A stretch of 32,719 bases of DNA from DASSCW01 sp036556695. Its GTDB lineage: Bacteria > Chloroflexota > Limnocylindria > QHBO01. Shown here piece by piece: positions 31,515 through 32,719 of this stretch. The DNA lies in assembly GCA_036556695.1 (NCBI GenBank), contig DATBIY010000051.1, positions 1-32,719 of the forward strand. The letters are read 5' to 3'. The notes beneath the pieces are model-generated. The model was not told the origin of the DNA. It made no database searches and saw only the letters and a program-made list of their open reading frames with translations. The number at the start of each line of letters is the position of its first letter. Position 1 is the first letter of the stretch. Both the position numbers and the translations under genes were made by a program.

Positions 31515-32719
31515 ATGAGCAGCCCCGCAGGCGCTTCGCTGCGCCTCCCCACGCTGGCGGGTCACGACTTCAACCTGCCGAGCGGGCTGGAAGGCCTGGA
31601 TGAGCTCGCCTACAACCTGTGGTGGACGTGGACGCCACGGGCCGGCGCGCTCTTCTCTCGGCTGGATGCTGCGGCCTGGGCGCGGCATCGCAACCCCATC
31701 GCCGTCCTGGCGTCAATGCACGCCGCCCGCTGGGAAGAGGTCACCGCCGACGAGGACTTCATGGTCGACGCCAGCCGGCTGCTGGACGAGTTCCACCGCT
31801 ACATGGCCAACGGCGCCGACTCGTGGTACCAGCGCCAGGTCGCCGCGGACCCGCAGCGCGCCCTTCCCGGGCCGGTCGCCTACTTCTGCGCCGAGTACGG
31901 CTTCCACGAGTCGATGCAGATCTACTCCGGCGGCCTGGGCATCCTGGCCGGCGACCACTGCAAGTCCGCGTCGGATGCGGCCATCCCCTTCGTGGGCGTC
32001 GGCCTGCTTTACCGCCGCGGCTACTTCCGCCAGCAGATCGACGCCGATGGGCACCAGGAGCACGCACAACCCGACCTGGATCCCGGGATGCTGCCCCTGC
32101 GTCGCGCGCGAGCCAGCAACGGCGCGGCGCTGCAGGTCAGCGTGGACTTCACCGATCGGCAGGTGCACGCCGCCGTGTGGGTCGCGCAGGTCGGTCGTGT
32201 GCCGGTCCTGCTGCTCGACACGGACGTGCCGGCCAACGCCGGTCCGGACCGGCCGATCACCCACATCCTCTACGTGCGCGGCCGCGAGATGCGCCTGTGC
32301 CAGGAGCTGGTGCTGGGTGTCGGTGGCGTGCGGGCACTGCGCGCGCTGGGCGTGGAGCCGGCAGTCTGGCACCTCAACGAGGGTCATTCCGCGTTCCTCC
32401 TCCTGGAGCGCGCGCGTGAGCACATGGCCGCTGACCACGGGCTGGCGCCCGCCAAGGCGCTGGAACGGGTGGGCCGCAGCTCGGTGTTCACCATCCACAC
32501 TCCCGTCCCGGCCGGCAACGAGACCTTCGACCGCGGGCTGATCACCGAGAACCTGGCTCCGTGGGTCGAGGAGACGGGCATGCCCGCCGGCGAGCTGCTG
32601 GAGCTGGGCCGCGGCCGCACCGAAGATCCCGAGGCGCCGTTCGACATGACCGCCTTCGTGCTCCGTCACGCCAGCGGCGCCAACGGCGTCAGCCGCCTGC
32701 ACGCGGAGACCGCCACCGC
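31515..32719 (+). CDS. glgP: Alpha-glucan (glycogen) phosphorylase, 5' part
   Basis: The frame is open from ATG 31515 to the right edge, giving the first 401 residues. The N-terminal LDELAYNLWWTWTP (28-41) and the core AEYGFHESMQIYSGGLGILAG (from 126) are typical of the alpha-glucan phosphorylase group that carries the DUF3417 region, common in actinobacteria, Thermus and Chloroflexota. HLNEGHSAF at 286-294 is also conserved. The enzyme releases glucose-1-phosphate from glycogen or maltodextrin with a pyridoxal phosphate cofactor; the PLP lysine lies beyond the window. Released sugar could feed the pentose phosphate operon after phosphoglucomutase. It is divergent from the HTH/disordered-protein gene. 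Confidence 0.9.
   Translation, partial: MSSPAGASLRLPTLAGHDFNLPSGLEGLDELAYNLWWTWTPRAGALFSRLDAAAWARHRNPIAVLASMHAARWEEVTADEDFMVDASRLLDEFHRYMANGADSWYQRQVAADPQRALPGPVAYFCAEYGFHESMQIYSGGLGILAGDHCKSASDAAIPFVGVGLLYRRGYFRQQIDADGHQEHAQPDLDPGMLPLRRARASNGAALQVSVDFTDRQVHAAVWVAQVGRVPVLLLDTDVPANAGPDRPITHILYVRGREMRLCQELVLGVGGVRALRALGVEPAVWHLNEGHSAFLLLERAREHMAADHGLAPAKALERVGRSSVFTIHTPVPAGNETFDRGLITENLAPWVEETGMPAGELLELGRGRTEDPEAPFDMTAFVLRHASGANGVSRLHAETAT

Overview
The window is a GC-rich, densely packed bacterial chromosome segment. The gene set fits Chloroflexota, perhaps a Limnocylindria-type lineage: an actinobacteria- and cyanobacteria-like pentose phosphate operon with OpcA, a short decarboxylating 6-phosphogluconate dehydrogenase, a CxxC-x17-CxxC zinc-ribbon protein and an alpha-glucan phosphorylase. 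This placement rests on gene content only, and a deep actinobacterial lineage cannot be excluded. I saw no rRNA, tRNA, CRISPR array, insertion sequence or integrase.

Positions 1-12541 (minus strand) hold a surface-polysaccharide locus, transcribed right to left. It contains a sulfotransferase, an initiating sugar-phosphate transferase, a Gfo/Idh/MocA sugar dehydrogenase, a Wzz-like chain-length protein carrying a degenerate GGDEF domain, a flippase, a nucleotidyltransferase-kinase fusion, a P-loop kinase-APH fusion, a second sulfotransferase, a secreted propeller-plus-carbohydrate-binding protein, and a third sulfotransferase that runs off the left edge. Many junctions overlap by 1-7 bp, so the genes are probably translationally coupled. 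A sulfated, flippase-exported polysaccharide is the simplest reading. Four CTT-rich units spaced exactly 11 bp apart lie just upstream of the initiating transferase.

Positions 12538-14090 (minus) hold four small poorly characterised genes linking this locus to the next: a receiver-like protein, a hypothetical protein, a thioredoxin-fold protein lacking its usual cysteine, and a two-helix membrane protein.

Positions 14100-23478 (minus) are a complete pentose phosphate operon in the order tkt-tal-pgi-gnd-zwf-opcA-pgl, with 4-bp overlaps at three junctions. It can oxidise glucose-6-phosphate to pentose phosphate with NAD(P)H and recycle carbon through transaldolase, transketolase and Pgi. A hairpin at 23593-23617 separates it from the zinc-ribbon gene upstream.

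Positions 23640-28679 hold short independent units: the zinc-ribbon protein, a small membrane protein, a nicotinamidase, a MarR regulator overlapping a 14-helix MFS exporter, and a divergent FAD-dependent amine/amino-acid oxidase. Several first genes have a TANNNT -10 element 6-11 bp before the start codon and no Shine-Dalgarno sequence, which suggests leaderless mRNAs. Genes inside operons often have clear AGGAGG-like sites.

Positions 28745-32719 hold an unusual 873-residue protein (N-terminal HTH, coiled coil, very long acidic low-complexity region with three repeated helical motifs, basic C-terminus), divergent from an alpha-glucan phosphorylase that runs off the right edge.
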